Assembly (NCBI GenBank): GCA_013297675.1
Contig: JAAFHZ010000018.1
Location: 1 to 47,417 of the forward strand
DNA: 47,417 nucleotides
Reading direction: 5' to 3'
DNA from: Synechococcales cyanobacterium bin59.metabat.ball.084
GTDB lineage: Bacteria > Cyanobacteriota > Cyanobacteriia > Cyanobacteriales > Chamaesiphonaceae
Part shown: positions 35,960-45,439 of the stretch, piece by piece
Numbering within the stretch: position 1 is the stretch's first letter
How the letters are laid out: every line of letters begins with the position of its first letter
Made by a program: the position numbers and the translations under genes
Notes under the pieces: model-generated
What the model was told of the DNA's origin: nothing
Databases searched by the model: none
Seen by the model: only the letters and a program-made list of their open reading frames with translations

Positions 35960-36493
35960 TTATTGACCAATCCTTCCACGAGAAATAGGAATTTTACTCA
36001 AGATTATATGTCCCCGAACAGCACCTCCGCTACCACGTTTACCAGGAGTCTGATAACCTACATGAGGATCTTTTGGGCCTTCGGTGGTAGGAATAAGTGT
36101 CGGATCATCAAGATTTACTTCAGCACCCTTATTATCTCCTGATTCAACACGCCATTCAACAGGAAAAGTTTTGCCATACTTGTCCTTTGCCTCCTTAGTG
36201 ATTTTGAACTGCTCTTTAGGAGTCTTACTTCTTTTGAAAGCTTCTTCCAAAGCTTTCCGCATATTCTGATATTCGTCGCCTGTCAGATCTCGCCAATCCA
36301 AATCAACAACAGAGTTGAATTTCCAAGTTCCGTAACCTTTGGGAGGTTCTTTTGCATTGGCGACGTGATATCCCAGCAAATCAAGTTTTCTAATCTCACT
36401 ATTTGTGAATGACACACTCAATAATGATGATGGCAAAGTCGTGGTAATTGCAAAGCTGATGATTGATGCTTTAAAGAAAAATTTCAAGTTCAT
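35960..36493 (-). CDS. Secreted small protein resembling a polymorphic-toxin C-terminal domain
   Basis: The 177-residue protein has an N-terminal signal peptide (MNLKFFFKASIISFAITTTL, cleavage around 30-45 not certain). The mature part contains YGTWKFNSVVDLDWRDLTGD and a basic helix, and then a C-terminal block with VEWRVESGDNKGAEVNLDDP, DPHVGYQTPGKRGSG and RGHIILSKIPISRGRIG. Conserved-looking His, Arg and Lys residues in the last 50 amino acids recall small RNase-like toxin domains of polymorphic toxin systems (possibly type 47, from memory and unverified). It has no long delivery domains, so it would be exported by the Sec system alone. The downstream neighbour is a small cytosolic protein 24 bp away. 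Confidence 0.65.
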   Translation of the reverse strand: MNLKFFFKASIISFAITTTLPSSLLSVSFTNSEIRKLDLLGYHVANAKEPPKGYGTWKFNSVVDLDWRDLTGDEYQNMRKALEEAFKRSKTPKEQFKITKEAKDKYGKTFPVEWRVESGDNKGAEVNLDDPTLIPTTEGPKDPHVGYQTPGKRGSGGAVRGHIILSKIPISRGRIGQ

Positions 36494-36647
36494 AAGTACT
36501 TTAGAAAATAGAAATGTCTAAAACACTGTATGACATAATGAATGGTGATATGTCAATCATCATTTACTGAATTCCCATTAAAACATGCAAATATTTTTTG
36601 TTTGTTAATATGAACTGCACAAGCATTCAGAAACAGATGGTAAGACT

Positions 36648-37142
36648 TCACAACGCTGCATAGTCACCGGATTTTCCGCCGGTTTTGCTCAGTAATCGGA
36701 TACTGCCAATTTCGATCGATTTCTCAATGGCCTTGGCCATATCATAAAGAGTCAGCGCCGCCACCGTAGCCGCCGTCAGCGCCTCCATTTCTACCCCAGT
36801 CTTACCTTCAATATTCACCGTGGCTTGAATTCGGTATCCGGGAAGAGATTCATCGGCTTGCAGCTCGATCGACACCTTACTAATCGGCAAAGGGTGACAA
36901 AGAGGAATTAAATTCGAGGTTTGCTTGGCTGCCATGATGCCTGCCACCCGCACCGTCGCTAGTACGTCACCCTTCGGAGCATTACCACTAGCAATTTGTT
37001 GTAAGGTCGCCAGCGACATTTTTACTAAAGCCTCAGCCGTAGCCGATCGCTTGGTAACAACCTTATCAGAGACATCTACCATCCGGGCTTCGCCCTCGGC
37101 ATTGAGATGGGTTAAGGGATTCACAGAAGAATTTGTTTGCAT
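36648..37142 (-). CDS. moaC: Cyclic pyranopterin monophosphate synthase MoaC
   Basis: This is a 164-residue enzyme for the second step of molybdenum cofactor synthesis, converting the MoaA product to cPMP in the cytosol. Characteristic segments are [76 protein letters not shown] and [10 protein letters not shown] with the catalytic Lys/Asp residues. The length is normal and no fused MoaB domain is present. It starts 37 bp from the divergent tRNA-Arg gene, and no other Moco gene is in the window. Confidence 0.96.
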   Translation of the reverse strand: MQTNSSVNPLTHLNAEGEARMVDVSDKVVTKRSATAEALVKMSLATLQQIASGNAPKGDVLATVRVAGIMAAKQTSNLIPLCHPLPISKVSIELQADESLPGYRIQATVNIEGKTGVEMEALTAATVAALTLYDMAKAIEKSIEIGSIRLLSKTGGKSGDYAAL

Positions 37143-37179
37143 TTGTGGGAAAGGCTATGTTATTGTAAGAAACGCACTA

Positions 37180-37252
37180 GGACAAGTAGCTCAGTGGATA
37201 GAGCTTCTGACTACGGATCAGAAGGTCGGGGGTTCGAATCCCTCCTTGTTCA
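37180..37252 (+). tRNA. tRNA-Arg (anticodon ACG)
   Basis: This 73-nt gene folds as a standard cloverleaf. The acceptor stem is GGACAAG with CTTGTTC (37245-37251) and discriminator A37252. The D-arm is in AGCTCAGTGGATAGAGC. The anticodon stem TCTGA/TCAGA closes the 7-nt loop CTACGGA, with anticodon ACG at 37213-37215. The T-arm is GGGGGTTCGAATCCCTC. CCA is not encoded. Reads CGU/CGC/CGA codons after A34 to inosine. Confidence 0.96.
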
Positions 37253-37259
37253 TATTAAA

Positions 37260-37300
37260 GCAGTAGTGATGTGGATTTTCACGGGTCACTGCTGCCTTTT
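37260..37300 (+). terminator. Intrinsic terminator of tRNA-Arg
   Basis: GCAGTAGTGA (37260-37269) pairs with TCACTGCTGC (37286-37295) through one G-U, giving a 10-bp stem and 16-nt loop. It is followed by a C and four T residues, 8 nt after the tRNA 3' end. Confidence 0.75.
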
Positions 37301-37518
37301 GAGAAAATAATTTTCACATTATTACTCCCGAATAGTTTATCTTCATGAGCTATTTGGGAATTAGCGCAGCTAAAGCTTGGATTGTTATCAAGAGCGATGG
37401 GTTGTGGAAAGGGCATTTGGATGGTGGAATTCTTTAGCTTTCGCCCAGCCTCCACCTTGTGGAATCGAACCCAAATAGCCGATGATAATACATTGTCTCC
37501 TTTACCGCTGCTGCTACC

Positions 37519-39177
37519 ATGACCGATGCAATCCTCCAAAACCTGAACATCGTCGGTAAATATAGCCAACAGCGCCCTATCTTGGCGGCGATCGATATTG
37601 GCACCAACTCCCTACACATGGTAGTAGTCGAAATCAAACCAGAACTCCCAGCTTTCAGCGTCATTGCACGGGAAAAAGATACCGTGCGCCTCGGTGATCG
37701 AGACCCTGCTACCGGCAACCTCAACGCCGCAATCATGGAAAAAGCGATCGCCGCTCTGGGTCGCTACCAAACCATCGCCCTCAGCCTCGGTGCCCAAGAA
37801 GTAATCGCCGTCGCCACCAGCGCCACCCGCGAAGCCCCCAATGGTCGTGAATTTATTGACATGATCGATCGATCACTGGGTCTCAAAGTGGATTTAATTT
37901 CGGGGGTAGAAGAAGCCCGGCGGATTTACTTGGGAGTTCTATCTGGGCTGGAATTTGATAATATTCCGCGCATCTCGATCGACATTGGCGGCGGCTCCAC
38001 CGAAATGATTTTGGGTGATAGCGAAGAACCTCGTACTCTTAGCAGCACCAAGATCGGCGCAGTACGGCTGGCCAGCGAACTCGTGACCACCGATCCAATT
38101 AGCGATCAAGAGTTCACCTATCTACAAGCCTATATTTGTGGCCAGTTAGAACGCCCGATCGAAGAAATTAGGGCTAACTTAAAACCTGGTGAACGCCCCC
38201 AGATGGTAGGGACTTCTGGGACGATCGAAACGGCTTGTATGATCATTGGTCGCGAAAAAACTGGGGTGTTGCCCAGCCGCCTGCATGGTTTTCAGCTTCA
38301 GCGGAAAGATCTAGAGCAGTTAGTGCAAAAGATGCGGCGGCTCAATGTGGCGGAGCGTAGTCAGGTTCCTGGTCTTTCGGAACGTCGCGCCGAAATTATT
38401 CTGCCGGGATTGTTGGTGCTACTACATGCCATGACGGCTTTAAAAATGGAGAGCTTGCTGGTATGTGAGCGTAGTTTGCGAGAGGGGGTAATTGTAGATT
38501 GGATGTTATCTCATGGTTTGGTGGAAGATCGCCTGCGCTATCAAAGTTCCATTAAAGAGCGCAGCACCCTAAAAATTGCCGATAAATATGGGGTAGATAT
38601 TCGCCATGGCCAAAAGGTGGCGGAGCTGGCAGTAGAAATTTTTAACTACATGCAAACCAAAAAACTTCATAGTCATGCCCCAGATGCTCGTCGCTATTTG
38701 TGGAGTGCGGCTATTTTGCATAACAGCGGGCATTTTGTCAGTCACTCGGCGCATCACAAGCATTCTTATTATTTAATTCGCTATGGTGAATTGTTGGGAT
38801 ACAACGAATTAGAAATTGAAATTATTGCTAACTTAGCTCGTTATCATCGTAAAACCATGCCCAAGAAAAAGCATGAAGGTTATCAAACTTTGTCCCGCGA
38901 AAATAAGTTACTAGTATCTCAATTGGGGTCAATTTTACGGGTGGCGATCGCGCTCGATCGACGGACAATTGGGGCTGTCCAAGAGATTAAATGTGATTTC
39001 CAATCTGCTGCTGGTCAGCCTTTCTTGGGCACATTAAGTCTCCAGCTATCGCCCACCACTCCGGGTGATGATTGTCAATTAGAACTATGGAGCCTAGATT
39101 TTAAGAAATCTTGGTTTGAGCAAGAGTTTGGAATGAAGTTAATGGCTCAGGTGAATAACCAATGTGGTTCGCAATGA
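37519..39177 (+). CDS. ppx: Ppx/GppA exopolyphosphatase/guanosine pentaphosphatase
   Basis: This is a 552-residue phosphatase of the sugar-kinase/Hsp70/actin fold that degrades polyphosphate, and possibly pppGpp, in the cytosol. The phosphate-1 region is LAAIDIGTNSLHMVVVEI, followed by ATSATREAPNGREFI, SGVEEARRIYLGVLSG and ISIDIGGGSTEMILGD. The C-terminal part (about 340-552) is the HD-like domain with SAAILHNSGHFVSHSAHHKH. This is the usual two-part cyanobacterial Ppx architecture. The gene is single and followed by IS remnants. Whether ppx or gppA is the right symbol cannot be settled from sequence alone. Confidence 0.94.
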   Translation: MTDAILQNLNIVGKYSQQRPILAAIDIGTNSLHMVVVEIKPELPAFSVIAREKDTVRLGDRDPATGNLNAAIMEKAIAALGRYQTIALSLGAQEVIAVATSATREAPNGREFIDMIDRSLGLKVDLISGVEEARRIYLGVLSGLEFDNIPRISIDIGGGSTEMILGDSEEPRTLSSTKIGAVRLASELVTTDPISDQEFTYLQAYICGQLERPIEEIRANLKPGERPQMVGTSGTIETACMIIGREKTGVLPSRLHGFQLQRKDLEQLVQKMRRLNVAERSQVPGLSERRAEIILPGLLVLLHAMTALKMESLLVCERSLREGVIVDWMLSHGLVEDRLRYQSSIKERSTLKIADKYGVDIRHGQKVAELAVEIFNYMQTKKLHSHAPDARRYLWSAAILHNSGHFVSHSAHHKHSYYLIRYGELLGYNELEIEIIANLARYHRKTMPKKKHEGYQTLSRENKLLVSQLGSILRVAIALDRRTIGAVQEIKCDFQSAAGQPFLGTLSLQLSPTTPGDDCQLELWSLDFKKSWFEQEFGMKLMAQVNNQCGSQ

Positions 39178-39324
39178 TCAGTATATTTATAGCGATGCAG
39201 GTACCCAATGTAATCAAAGTGGTTTGCACAAATTCCATGTCAATCAAAGCTACGATTGGCCGATTTATGCCAATAATAATTCATTATAGTCAATCGGTTT
39301 TGGCTTTGTTGGGGCTGAGGCAGA

Positions 39325-39695
39325 GAGAGGATGTCTGAAAACTCCAGATATAGCGTAGTGACAGGAAAGCCCAAATACTCTAATCTGTCATAAATAATAA
39401 CCAATAGACAGGAGTACAAGGGCTATTCATGGGAGCGAGTAGCGCAAGGGCGTGAACCATTTCCTAGTACTGCCAGTATGGATTCCCAGTCAGTGAAAAC
39501 AGCAACGATAGCAGCCACACCAGTTGGATATGATGGGGGCAAGAAAATCAAAGGACGGAAAAGACACATTATGGTAGATACGTTGGGATTAGTAATGATG
39601 GTGGTGGTTACTGCTGCGAACATTAGTGATCCACAATATGATTCGTATCATGCTCAGGCGACTAGCATAGCTTTTGAGTTCTCAGACATCCTCTC
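39325..39695 (+). mobile_element. Internally deleted IS5-family element (IS427-like), 371 bp
   Basis: Terminal inverted repeats are GAGAGGATGTCTGAAAACTC (39325-39344) and its complement GAGTTCTCAGACATCCTCTC (39676-39695), matching at 19 of 20 positions. Between them is only a fragment of a transposase gene. Full IS5-type elements are 0.8-1.3 kb, so most of the gene is lost. No convincing target-site duplication flanks it (left GGCAGA, right AAGTTA). Confidence 0.82.
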
Positions 39696-39705
39696 AAGTT
39701 ACTGA
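39421..39705 (+). pseudogene. IS5-family transposase fragment
   Basis: The frame reads SWERVAQGREPFPSTASMDS, then QSVKTATIAATPVGYDGGKK, IKGRKRHIMVDTLGL and VVTAANISD. This is the central part of IS5/IS427 transposases, with the DSQSVKT motif holding the first catalytic Asp. The N-terminal third and everything after NISD are missing, so it cannot be active. The last residues run into the right inverted repeat. Confidence 0.88.
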
Positions 39706-39858
39706 AGAAGCGGAGATTTCTCCATTGAGATTGAGTTTTACTGGAACACTTGATGTAGTGCGTCGCGCTATACCAAAATTTCAAAGGGCAGAACTAGAAT
39801 GTCTCCCTTTTTTTTAACTTGGCTAAAAAAAGAAATTCTAGATAGCAGAACCCGATGA
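39698..39858 (+). pseudogene. IS4-family transposase C-terminal remnant with a frameshift
   Basis: The frame from 39698 reads EISPLRLSFTGTLDVVRRAI, then PKFQRAELECLPFF, which resembles the C-terminal tail of IS4-family transposases. A run of eight T residues near 39808-39815 puts a TAA in frame. The expected continuation, LTWLKKEILDSRTR, is read one frame over and ends at TGA 39856-39858. It is a decayed fragment directly next to the IS5 remnant. Confidence 0.65.
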
Positions 39859-39905
39859 AGTGTCAAGAATCACCGTGGCTTCAGCCCGGTGAGTATTTCA
39901 AATCC
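39856..39905. repeat. IS200/IS605-type right-end hairpin remnant
   Basis: The segment TGAAGTGTCAAGAATCACCG leads to a hairpin at 39870-39892: TCACCG with CGGTGA, and inner GGCT with AGCC, closed by a 2-nt loop. It resembles the sequence found just after tnpB stop codons in cyanobacterial IS200/IS605 elements, the region that also yields the omega-RNA scaffold. No tnpA or tnpB gene is present. Confidence 0.5.
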
Positions 39906-39923
39906 GCATCTATTTTGTCGTAC

Positions 39924-40757
39924 TTACATCTTATATTTCTGCCAGATATTACCATAGAGAATATCCGCTGTCTTCCAAGGTTTGTGATGTCCACCACTCC
40001 AATGAAGAATGGAAATTTCTGATAAATCTTTTTTTAGTAACCAGGTAATTAACTTGGTATTACCAAACCCACAGCGATTCCAGCGCCGATCTAATTGCAC
40101 ATAGTCTTTAAATATCAAGTTGAGGATAGTTTCATCATTAAGCTGAAACATGTAACCGCATTGCTTATCCCAGTCTAAATAATAGCTTAGTTTTTTATAG
40201 TATTCTTCTGACCAAAATGATATGTCAGTAAATAGTACTCCCGCATTAAAAGTGTTTTGGAACTGGCGCAGTTCTGCCAAAGCTTTCCAAGGCTTAGCAA
40301 AATGGAATATTGCCGGGAAGAAATGAGGACAAGAGGCAAAGTATCGTTGAGCAGAAAAATCTATCGAGTCATACAGCTTAGCAATATCATCAATTACAAC
40401 AATATCGGTATCTAAATAAATAATTTTTTTCAGATCTGGGAAGATTTTATTTAAGTACAACCGAGAAAATAACATGTATAGAGCAATGGCTCTCTCTGGA
40501 GTTGGCTTGTACTTGTCAACGACATATTGCTGAATTTCGGCAGCAGGTTGGTATTCCTTAATATTAAACTCAAATGCTCGATCGCCTGGAAAGTACTTAG
40601 CCAGTTCAGTTTCAAAGAACTGAGTTTCGCCTTCAGGGATAATGACGTTAAAACGAAGTCTTTCTGGCTGGGCTGTGTTTTGGATGATCGAATTAACTGT
40701 CGCTAATAATCCAAACAAATAAGCCGAGTTCAGCGAGAAGATAATATCAATTTTCAT
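39924..40757 (-). CDS. Glycosyltransferase family 8 (GT8)
   Basis: This 277-residue enzyme resembles the LgtC/glycogenin family. The N-terminal IDIIFSLNSAYLFGLLATVN, the metal-binding IYLDTDIVVIDDIAKLYDSI (DxD motif), the FNAGVLFTDISFW acceptor region and the C-terminal ILHWSGGHHKPWK (His/Gly-rich nucleotide-binding end) all fit. It would add a hexose from UDP-glucose or UDP-galactose to a polysaccharide or lipid acceptor. It lies alone between the IS graveyard and uvrA, 10 kb from the main glycoconjugate block, so it may be unrelated to it. Confidence 0.92.
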   Translation of the reverse strand: MKIDIIFSLNSAYLFGLLATVNSIIQNTAQPERLRFNVIIPEGETQFFETELAKYFPGDRAFEFNIKEYQPAAEIQQYVVDKYKPTPERAIALYMLFSRLYLNKIFPDLKKIIYLDTDIVVIDDIAKLYDSIDFSAQRYFASCPHFFPAIFHFAKPWKALAELRQFQNTFNAGVLFTDISFWSEEYYKKLSYYLDWDKQCGYMFQLNDETILNLIFKDYVQLDRRWNRCGFGNTKLITWLLKKDLSEISILHWSGGHHKPWKTADILYGNIWQKYKM

Positions 40758-40878
40758 ATGTAGTGGTTTACAAATGTATTGTTGAACATAGTGTGTAAAC
40801 CATTCATGCCCATGACCAAATTCATTAGCACCATAGTTTGACCTATCAAGCTTACCAGCAAAAGCTGCCGAACTTCTT

Positions 40879-43698
40879 TTAAGTCTGCTTTAATACCTTC
40901 TTGAGATACCGCCCAGTATAAGAAGTCGGGTGCGCCGCCACCGTCTCTGGGGTGCCAGCTACCACGATTTGACCACCTTCCCCACCGCCTTCAGGGCCAA
41001 GATCGATCGCCCAATCACTACAGCGTATTACATCTAGGTTATGCTCGATCGCAATCACCGAATTCCCCTTATCTACCAATCTTTGCAATACATCTAACAA
41101 CTTATGCACATCATAAAAAGATAAACCAGTCGTTGGCTCATCAATTAAATACAAAGTCTTCCCGGTGGCTCTTTTAGATAGCTCCGCCGCTAACTTCATG
41201 CGCTGAGCCTCTCCACCCGACAAAGTCGGCGCAGTTTGCCCCAATCGCACATAGCCCAACCCCACATCCAGCAAAGTCTGGAGCTTGGTAGCTGCCCGAG
41301 GAATATTTTCAAAAAAGACCAAAGCCTCTTCGATCGTCATATTTAAAACCTCGGCAATCGATTTATCTTTATACTTCACCTGCAAAGTCTCCCGGTTATA
41401 CCGATCGCCCTTGCAGACCTCGCAGCTCACATACACATCCGGCAAAAAGTTCATCTCAATAATGTTCACACCTTGCCCACTGCAAGCTTCACAGCGTCCG
41501 CCTTTGACATTAAAAGAAAACTGTCCCGGCTTGTAGCCCCGAGTCTTAGCTTCGATCGTTAGCGAAAAAGCCTCCCGAATCAAATCAAACAACCCCGTAT
41601 AAGTAGCCGGGTTCGAGCGAGGAGTCCGCCCGATCGGCGATTGATCGATCACAATTACTTTATCGATCGCCTCAATGCCCGTAAGCTTTTTCACCTCCGC
41701 CGGAAACGGCACTCGACGAGTGAGGTGATGCTGCAAGGCTGGATGCAGCAAATCATTTACCAGCGTGGATTTCCCCGAACCCGATACCCCTGTCACCGAA
41801 ACCAACATCCCCAACGGAAAATCCACATCAATCTTTTTCAAGTTATGCCGACAGGCTTGCCGCAGGCCGATCGATTTCCCCGAACCCGCTCGTCGTTCAG
41901 TGGGCGTGGGAATTGATTTGCGCCCCGATAAATAATCTCCGGTCAAGGAATTCTTGGCTTTTAATAAATCCTTCAAAGTCCCTTGCGAGACAATTTCACC
42001 CCCATGGACTCCCGCCCCTGGCCCAATATCTACAATATAATCTGCCGACCGCATGGTGTCTTCGTCATGCTCCACCACAATCAAGGTATTTCCCAAATCC
42101 CGCAGCTTGAGCAAAGTAGCCAACAGCCGATCGTTATCCCGCTGATGTAGACCAATACTCGGCTCATCCAATACATACAATACTCCCGTCAAACCCGAGC
42201 CAATCTGGGTCGCTAACCTTATTCGCTGAGCTTCACCACCAGATAAGGTGGTCGCTGATCGACCCAGGGTTAAATAATCTAACCCCACATCCAACAAAAA
42301 CTTGAGGCGGGCTTTGATTTCTTGCAGCACCAGCTCGGCAATCTTGGCCTGTCGCTCACTCAAAGTTACCTGCTGAATGCGCTGCTGACATTGATCGATC
42401 GAACAGTCGGTAAAATCTAAAATCCCATACTGACCAATTTTGACCGCCAAGGCTTCTGGCTTTAATCTTTGCCCTTGACAGGTTGGGCAAGGTCGATCGA
42501 CCAAAAATGCATCCAGCCTTTGCTTCTGCAATTCTGAGCCATCATCATACTGCCGTCGTAAAATCTTGATTACTCCGCGATAGTGACGAAATTCGCCCAG
42601 GCTCTCCATCCACACCGGCTCATTGGTGCCCTGCAAAATAATTTGTTGCTGCTCTGGGGTTAGTTTTTCCCAAGGCGTAGTCAGTTCAAAGCCATAAGCC
42701 TGACCCAGATTTTGGAGCAGAGATAAATAGTAAGAATTATCTTTGTCTGCCCAAGGCAAAATCGCTCCATAGAGCTGAGCTTGGGGGTCTGGCACGATCA
42801 ATTCCGGCGCAAACAAGCGTAAGTTACCCAACCCATGACATTCTGGACAAGCCCCGTAAGGCGAGTTAAACGAAAATAGCCGAGGAGTTAATTCTTCCAT
42901 CACTGCCCCATGTTCAGGGCAGGCAAATTTCTCTGAAAACACTAAATCAGAGATCTCTTCATCCTGATCTGCCAAAATATTGATCACCGCAATCCCATCG
43001 GACTGCTTTAAACAAGTGGCCAAAGAATCCGCCACCCGTGAGGCAATTCCGGCTTTTTGCACCAGTCGATCGATCACAATTTCGATGGTATGCTGCTGAT
43101 TTTTATCCAAAGCAATACGATCAGACAGTTCCCGGATTTCGCCATTTACCCGCACCCGCACAAAGCCGCTGGCCGCCAAGCTAGACAATAATTTTTGATG
43201 AGTGCCTTTTTTACCCCGCATCACTGGTGCCAAAATCTGAAATTTGGTTTTTTCTGGCAGCTCCGCCACCCGATCACACATTTCATCAATAGTTTGGGGG
43301 GCAATTGATCGATCGCAATGGGGACAGTGTGGCACCCCCGCCCGCCCAAAGAGCAATCTGAGATAATCATAAATCTCTGTCACCGTGCCTACAGTAGAGC
43401 GAGGGTTATTAGAGGTAGATTTTTGGTCGATCGAAATTGCCGGACTCAAACCCTCGATCGCATCTACTTCGGGTTTGTCGAGCTGGCCTAAAAACTGACG
43501 GGCATAGGCGCTGAGCGATTCTACATAGCGGCGCTGCCCCTCAGCAAAAATAGTATCAAAAGCCAACGAAGATTTGCCAGAGCCAGAAATACCCGTAAAT
43601 ACGATTAGTCGATCGCGCGGTAGTTCTAAGCTAATATTTTTCAGATTGTGCTGGCGGGCACCCATAATCCGAATCTTGTCTCGATTTGGCAAAGTCAT
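40879..43698 (-). CDS. uvrA: Excinuclease ABC subunit A
   Basis: This 939-residue protein is the damage-recognition ATPase of nucleotide excision repair, acting as a dimer with UvrB. It has two ABC modules with P-loops [16 protein letters not shown] and [15 protein letters not shown], and signatures [18 protein letters not shown] and [17 protein letters not shown]. It also has Walker B regions [18 protein letters not shown] and [11 protein letters not shown]. Zinc-finger cysteines are CPHCD, CPTCQ and the conserved CEACSGQG...CEVCKG module. The length is normal for UvrA. It starts with ATG 43698 and is on its own. Confidence 0.98.
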   Translation of the reverse strand: MTLPNRDKIRIMGARQHNLKNISLELPRDRLIVFTGISGSGKSSLAFDTIFAEGQRRYVESLSAYARQFLGQLDKPEVDAIEGLSPAISIDQKSTSNNPRSTVGTVTEIYDYLRLLFGRAGVPHCPHCDRSIAPQTIDEMCDRVAELPEKTKFQILAPVMRGKKGTHQKLLSSLAASGFVRVRVNGEIRELSDRIALDKNQQHTIEIVIDRLVQKAGIASRVADSLATCLKQSDGIAVINILADQDEEISDLVFSEKFACPEHGAVMEELTPRLFSFNSPYGACPECHGLGNLRLFAPELIVPDPQAQLYGAILPWADKDNSYYLSLLQNLGQAYGFELTTPWEKLTPEQQQIILQGTNEPVWMESLGEFRHYRGVIKILRRQYDDGSELQKQRLDAFLVDRPCPTCQGQRLKPEALAVKIGQYGILDFTDCSIDQCQQRIQQVTLSERQAKIAELVLQEIKARLKFLLDVGLDYLTLGRSATTLSGGEAQRIRLATQIGSGLTGVLYVLDEPSIGLHQRDNDRLLATLLKLRDLGNTLIVVEHDEDTMRSADYIVDIGPGAGVHGGEIVSQGTLKDLLKAKNSLTGDYLSGRKSIPTPTERRAGSGKSIGLRQACRHNLKKIDVDFPLGMLVSVTGVSGSGKSTLVNDLLHPALQHHLTRRVPFPAEVKKLTGIEAIDKVIVIDQSPIGRTPRSNPATYTGLFDLIREAFSLTIEAKTRGYKPGQFSFNVKGGRCEACSGQGVNIIEMNFLPDVYVSCEVCKGDRYNRETLQVKYKDKSIAEVLNMTIEEALVFFENIPRAATKLQTLLDVGLGYVRLGQTAPTLSGGEAQRMKLAAELSKRATGKTLYLIDEPTTGLSFYDVHKLLDVLQRLVDKGNSVIAIEHNLDVIRCSDWAIDLGPEGGGEGGQIVVAGTPETVAAHPTSYTGRYLKKVLKQT

Positions 43699-43780
43699 AT
43701 ATTGCTAGGCAGTAGTGCTGGTAATGCTGTCCAGTGCGAATATACCAATATAACAAATATCTTCCCAAAAAACACGCAGA

Positions 43781-43801
43781 AAAGGGCGCACAGCGCCCCT
43801 T
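43781..43801 (-). terminator. Intrinsic terminator of the M23 peptidase gene
   Basis: On the minus strand GGGCGC (complement of 43793-43798) and GCGCCC (complement of 43784-43789) form a GC-rich 6-bp stem, extended by a G-T and two A-T pairs, with a TGT loop and a T4 run. It lies about 40 bp after the stop at 43841. Confidence 0.8.
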
Positions 43802-43840
43802 CTCGTCCATCATGCTGGTAACTAGCTAATTTAGATGAAT

Positions 43841-44701
43841 CTATCTAGGTAAATAAGCCAGAGGATTCACTGCGCGGCCACTGTTGGGGTGGATTTCAAA
43901 ATGCAAGTGAGGACCGGTGCTACGACCAGTGTTGCCCATATCAGCAATATGCTGACCTTGCTTCACATTTTGACCAACGCTAGCAATCAAGCGATTGTTA
44001 TGACCATAGCGAGTTAGGCTGCCATCAGAGTGCTGAATATCAATTACGTTACCGTAACCGCCACTTTGATAGCTAGAAGAAACTACTACGCCGTCGGCTG
44101 CTGCTACCACAGGAGTGCCGATCGGGCCAGCAATATCAATGCCTTGGTGCATTCTACCCCAGCGTCTGCCGTAGCTGGAGCTGAGAGTTCCTCTAGTTGG
44201 CCAAACAAAGTTGGCAGAAATTTGCTCAGAACCATAGCTACTATTGGTAGCAACTTTGGGTTGAGCCGGAATTATATTAGTGCGAGGAGCAGGCACGGCT
44301 AGCTGGACACCAGCCGGGTTTACCGTGCTAACGCTAGTACTGGTATAGCGCGAAACAGATGATTGATTGATGCTAATGCGCTGAGCTACTGTCTTCGGAC
44401 CAACAAGTCCGGCATCAGTACCTTGATAATCTGAATCCACGGAATTCAATATAACGTGATTGCTTTCCTGAGTAGGAACTCTGGTAGCGTTGACTCCCTC
44501 ACAGAGAGGCGAGACGGCTAAACCACAAATACCAAGTGCGAGTGAGACTCTGGAAACTAACTTGGAAACAAATTGCCCCTGAAATCGGCCGGTAGGCTGA
44601 GTGACTTGAAACAATGAAAAGAACGAGCGGTTCTTAAATGTAGCGCTAAAAGCGGCTGTTGAAGGCTTCAATAAAGCCTTCTGAGAAATTTCGGTCTTCA
44701 A
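43841..44701 (-). CDS. M23 family metallopeptidase (LytM-like)
   Basis: This 286-residue secreted or membrane-anchored peptidase has one hydrophobic segment (SRVSLALGICGLAVSPLCE, about residues 50-70), an uncleaved anchor or signal. The C-terminal domain has the full catalytic pattern HQGIDIAGPIGTPVVAAADG, YGNVIDIQHSDG, RYGHNNRLIASVGQNVKQGQ and HLHFEIHPN (Zn ligands His and Asp in HxxxD and HxH). It cleaves cell-wall cross-links or regulates amidases. The start codon is TTG 44701, with AGGAG 9 nt upstream, and no in-frame ATG follows before the hydrophobic segment, so the TTG start is well supported. It has a structured leader and its own terminator. Confidence 0.93.
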   Translation of the reverse strand: MKTEISQKALLKPSTAAFSATFKNRSFFSLFQVTQPTGRFQGQFVSKLVSRVSLALGICGLAVSPLCEGVNATRVPTQESNHVILNSVDSDYQGTDAGLVGPKTVAQRISINQSSVSRYTSTSVSTVNPAGVQLAVPAPRTNIIPAQPKVATNSSYGSEQISANFVWPTRGTLSSSYGRRWGRMHQGIDIAGPIGTPVVAAADGVVVSSSYQSGGYGNVIDIQHSDGSLTRYGHNNRLIASVGQNVKQGQHIADMGNTGRSTGPHLHFEIHPNSGRAVNPLAYLPR

Positions 44702-44840
44702 AAATAAACTCCTATTTTGAATGGACGAGATGGCGATCGAACAATGTTAGTGAGAAATAGTTTCCACTTAAATTCGGTAGCCAACCGAGCAACTCCAATC
44801 ACACCAAATAAAAAAATTTAGCACCACGTCTTCTAGAAAA

Positions 44841-44945
44841 TTTGCTGCAACTTATCAGCAAACTTTCATCCTTGGCTAACAACTAGGTTAGCTTCAGGGC
44901 AAGAATCTGAGCGGAACTCAGACCCAGTAAGTCAAAAGCCTTACT
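44841..44945 (-). promoter_or_regulatory. Structured 5' leader of the M23 peptidase gene: four consecutive hairpins
   Basis: In transcript order: AGTAAG (44926-44931) with CTTACT (44940-44945); TCTGAG (44906-44911) with CTCAGA (44917-44922); GCTAAC (44875-44880) with GTTAGC (44887-44892); TTTGCTG (44841-44847) with CAGCAAA (44856-44862). Four perfect stems in 105 bp, 140 bp before the start codon, suggest a riboswitch or other cis-acting RNA. It does not match a class I can name. Confidence 0.5.
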
Positions 44946-45439
44946 GCTCAGAAACAACTTTATGGGAATGTGTAACGTTTTGCAAGCTTTTCTGAAAAAA
45001 TGTTTTCATTTTGGCTTTGTTCAATTGCCAGTTTATTAAGCTGCGCAAAGGTTGTAGAGACTTAATCTCGACTTAACCTACGAACTTAATGTCACTGCTT
45101 TTGACCAATAATACTCACGTCGAGTACCACGCAATCAGTCACCGACACCAGATGGATGTTGATAGCACGACTTTAAACCAGCATCTCTACCTCTCACAAC
45201 CGTATATTTGCGGAGGAAATCCCCCCATCTACACAGAAACACAAAACCTTACAAGCTGTAAGCTTCCACTCTCAGCCATTTTCAGCTAGCAGTGACAGGT
45301 AACACACAAAAAATCAATTTTTTGTGCGTGATTATCATCAAGTTTCAAATAAGAATTACTTATAGTTAAAACGTCTAATCTGCTCCTAAGATGAGATATA
45401 TTTCCCCCAAAATGCTGTCCAGCAACAAATAGTAAAAAT
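44946..45439. other. Intergenic region upstream of the M23 leader
   Basis: These 494 bp contain no supported gene. They should include the promoter of the M23 peptidase gene and the 3' end region of the methyltransferase at 45440. At 45305-45326 CACAAAAAA and TTTTTTGTG form a 9-bp hairpin with a TCAA loop, which may terminate the methyltransferase transcript; the T-run is part of the stem. Confidence 0.4.

Noticed and set aside
44841-44945. Assignment of the M23 leader to the ydaO c-di-AMP riboswitch class
   Set aside because: Only a short stretch resembles the consensus; the characteristic conserved blocks are missing, so the class was left open.
45089-45289. Plus-strand open frame of 66 codons in the M23 upstream region
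   Set aside because: No ribosome site, no recognisable domain, odd composition, and located in a long regulatory region.
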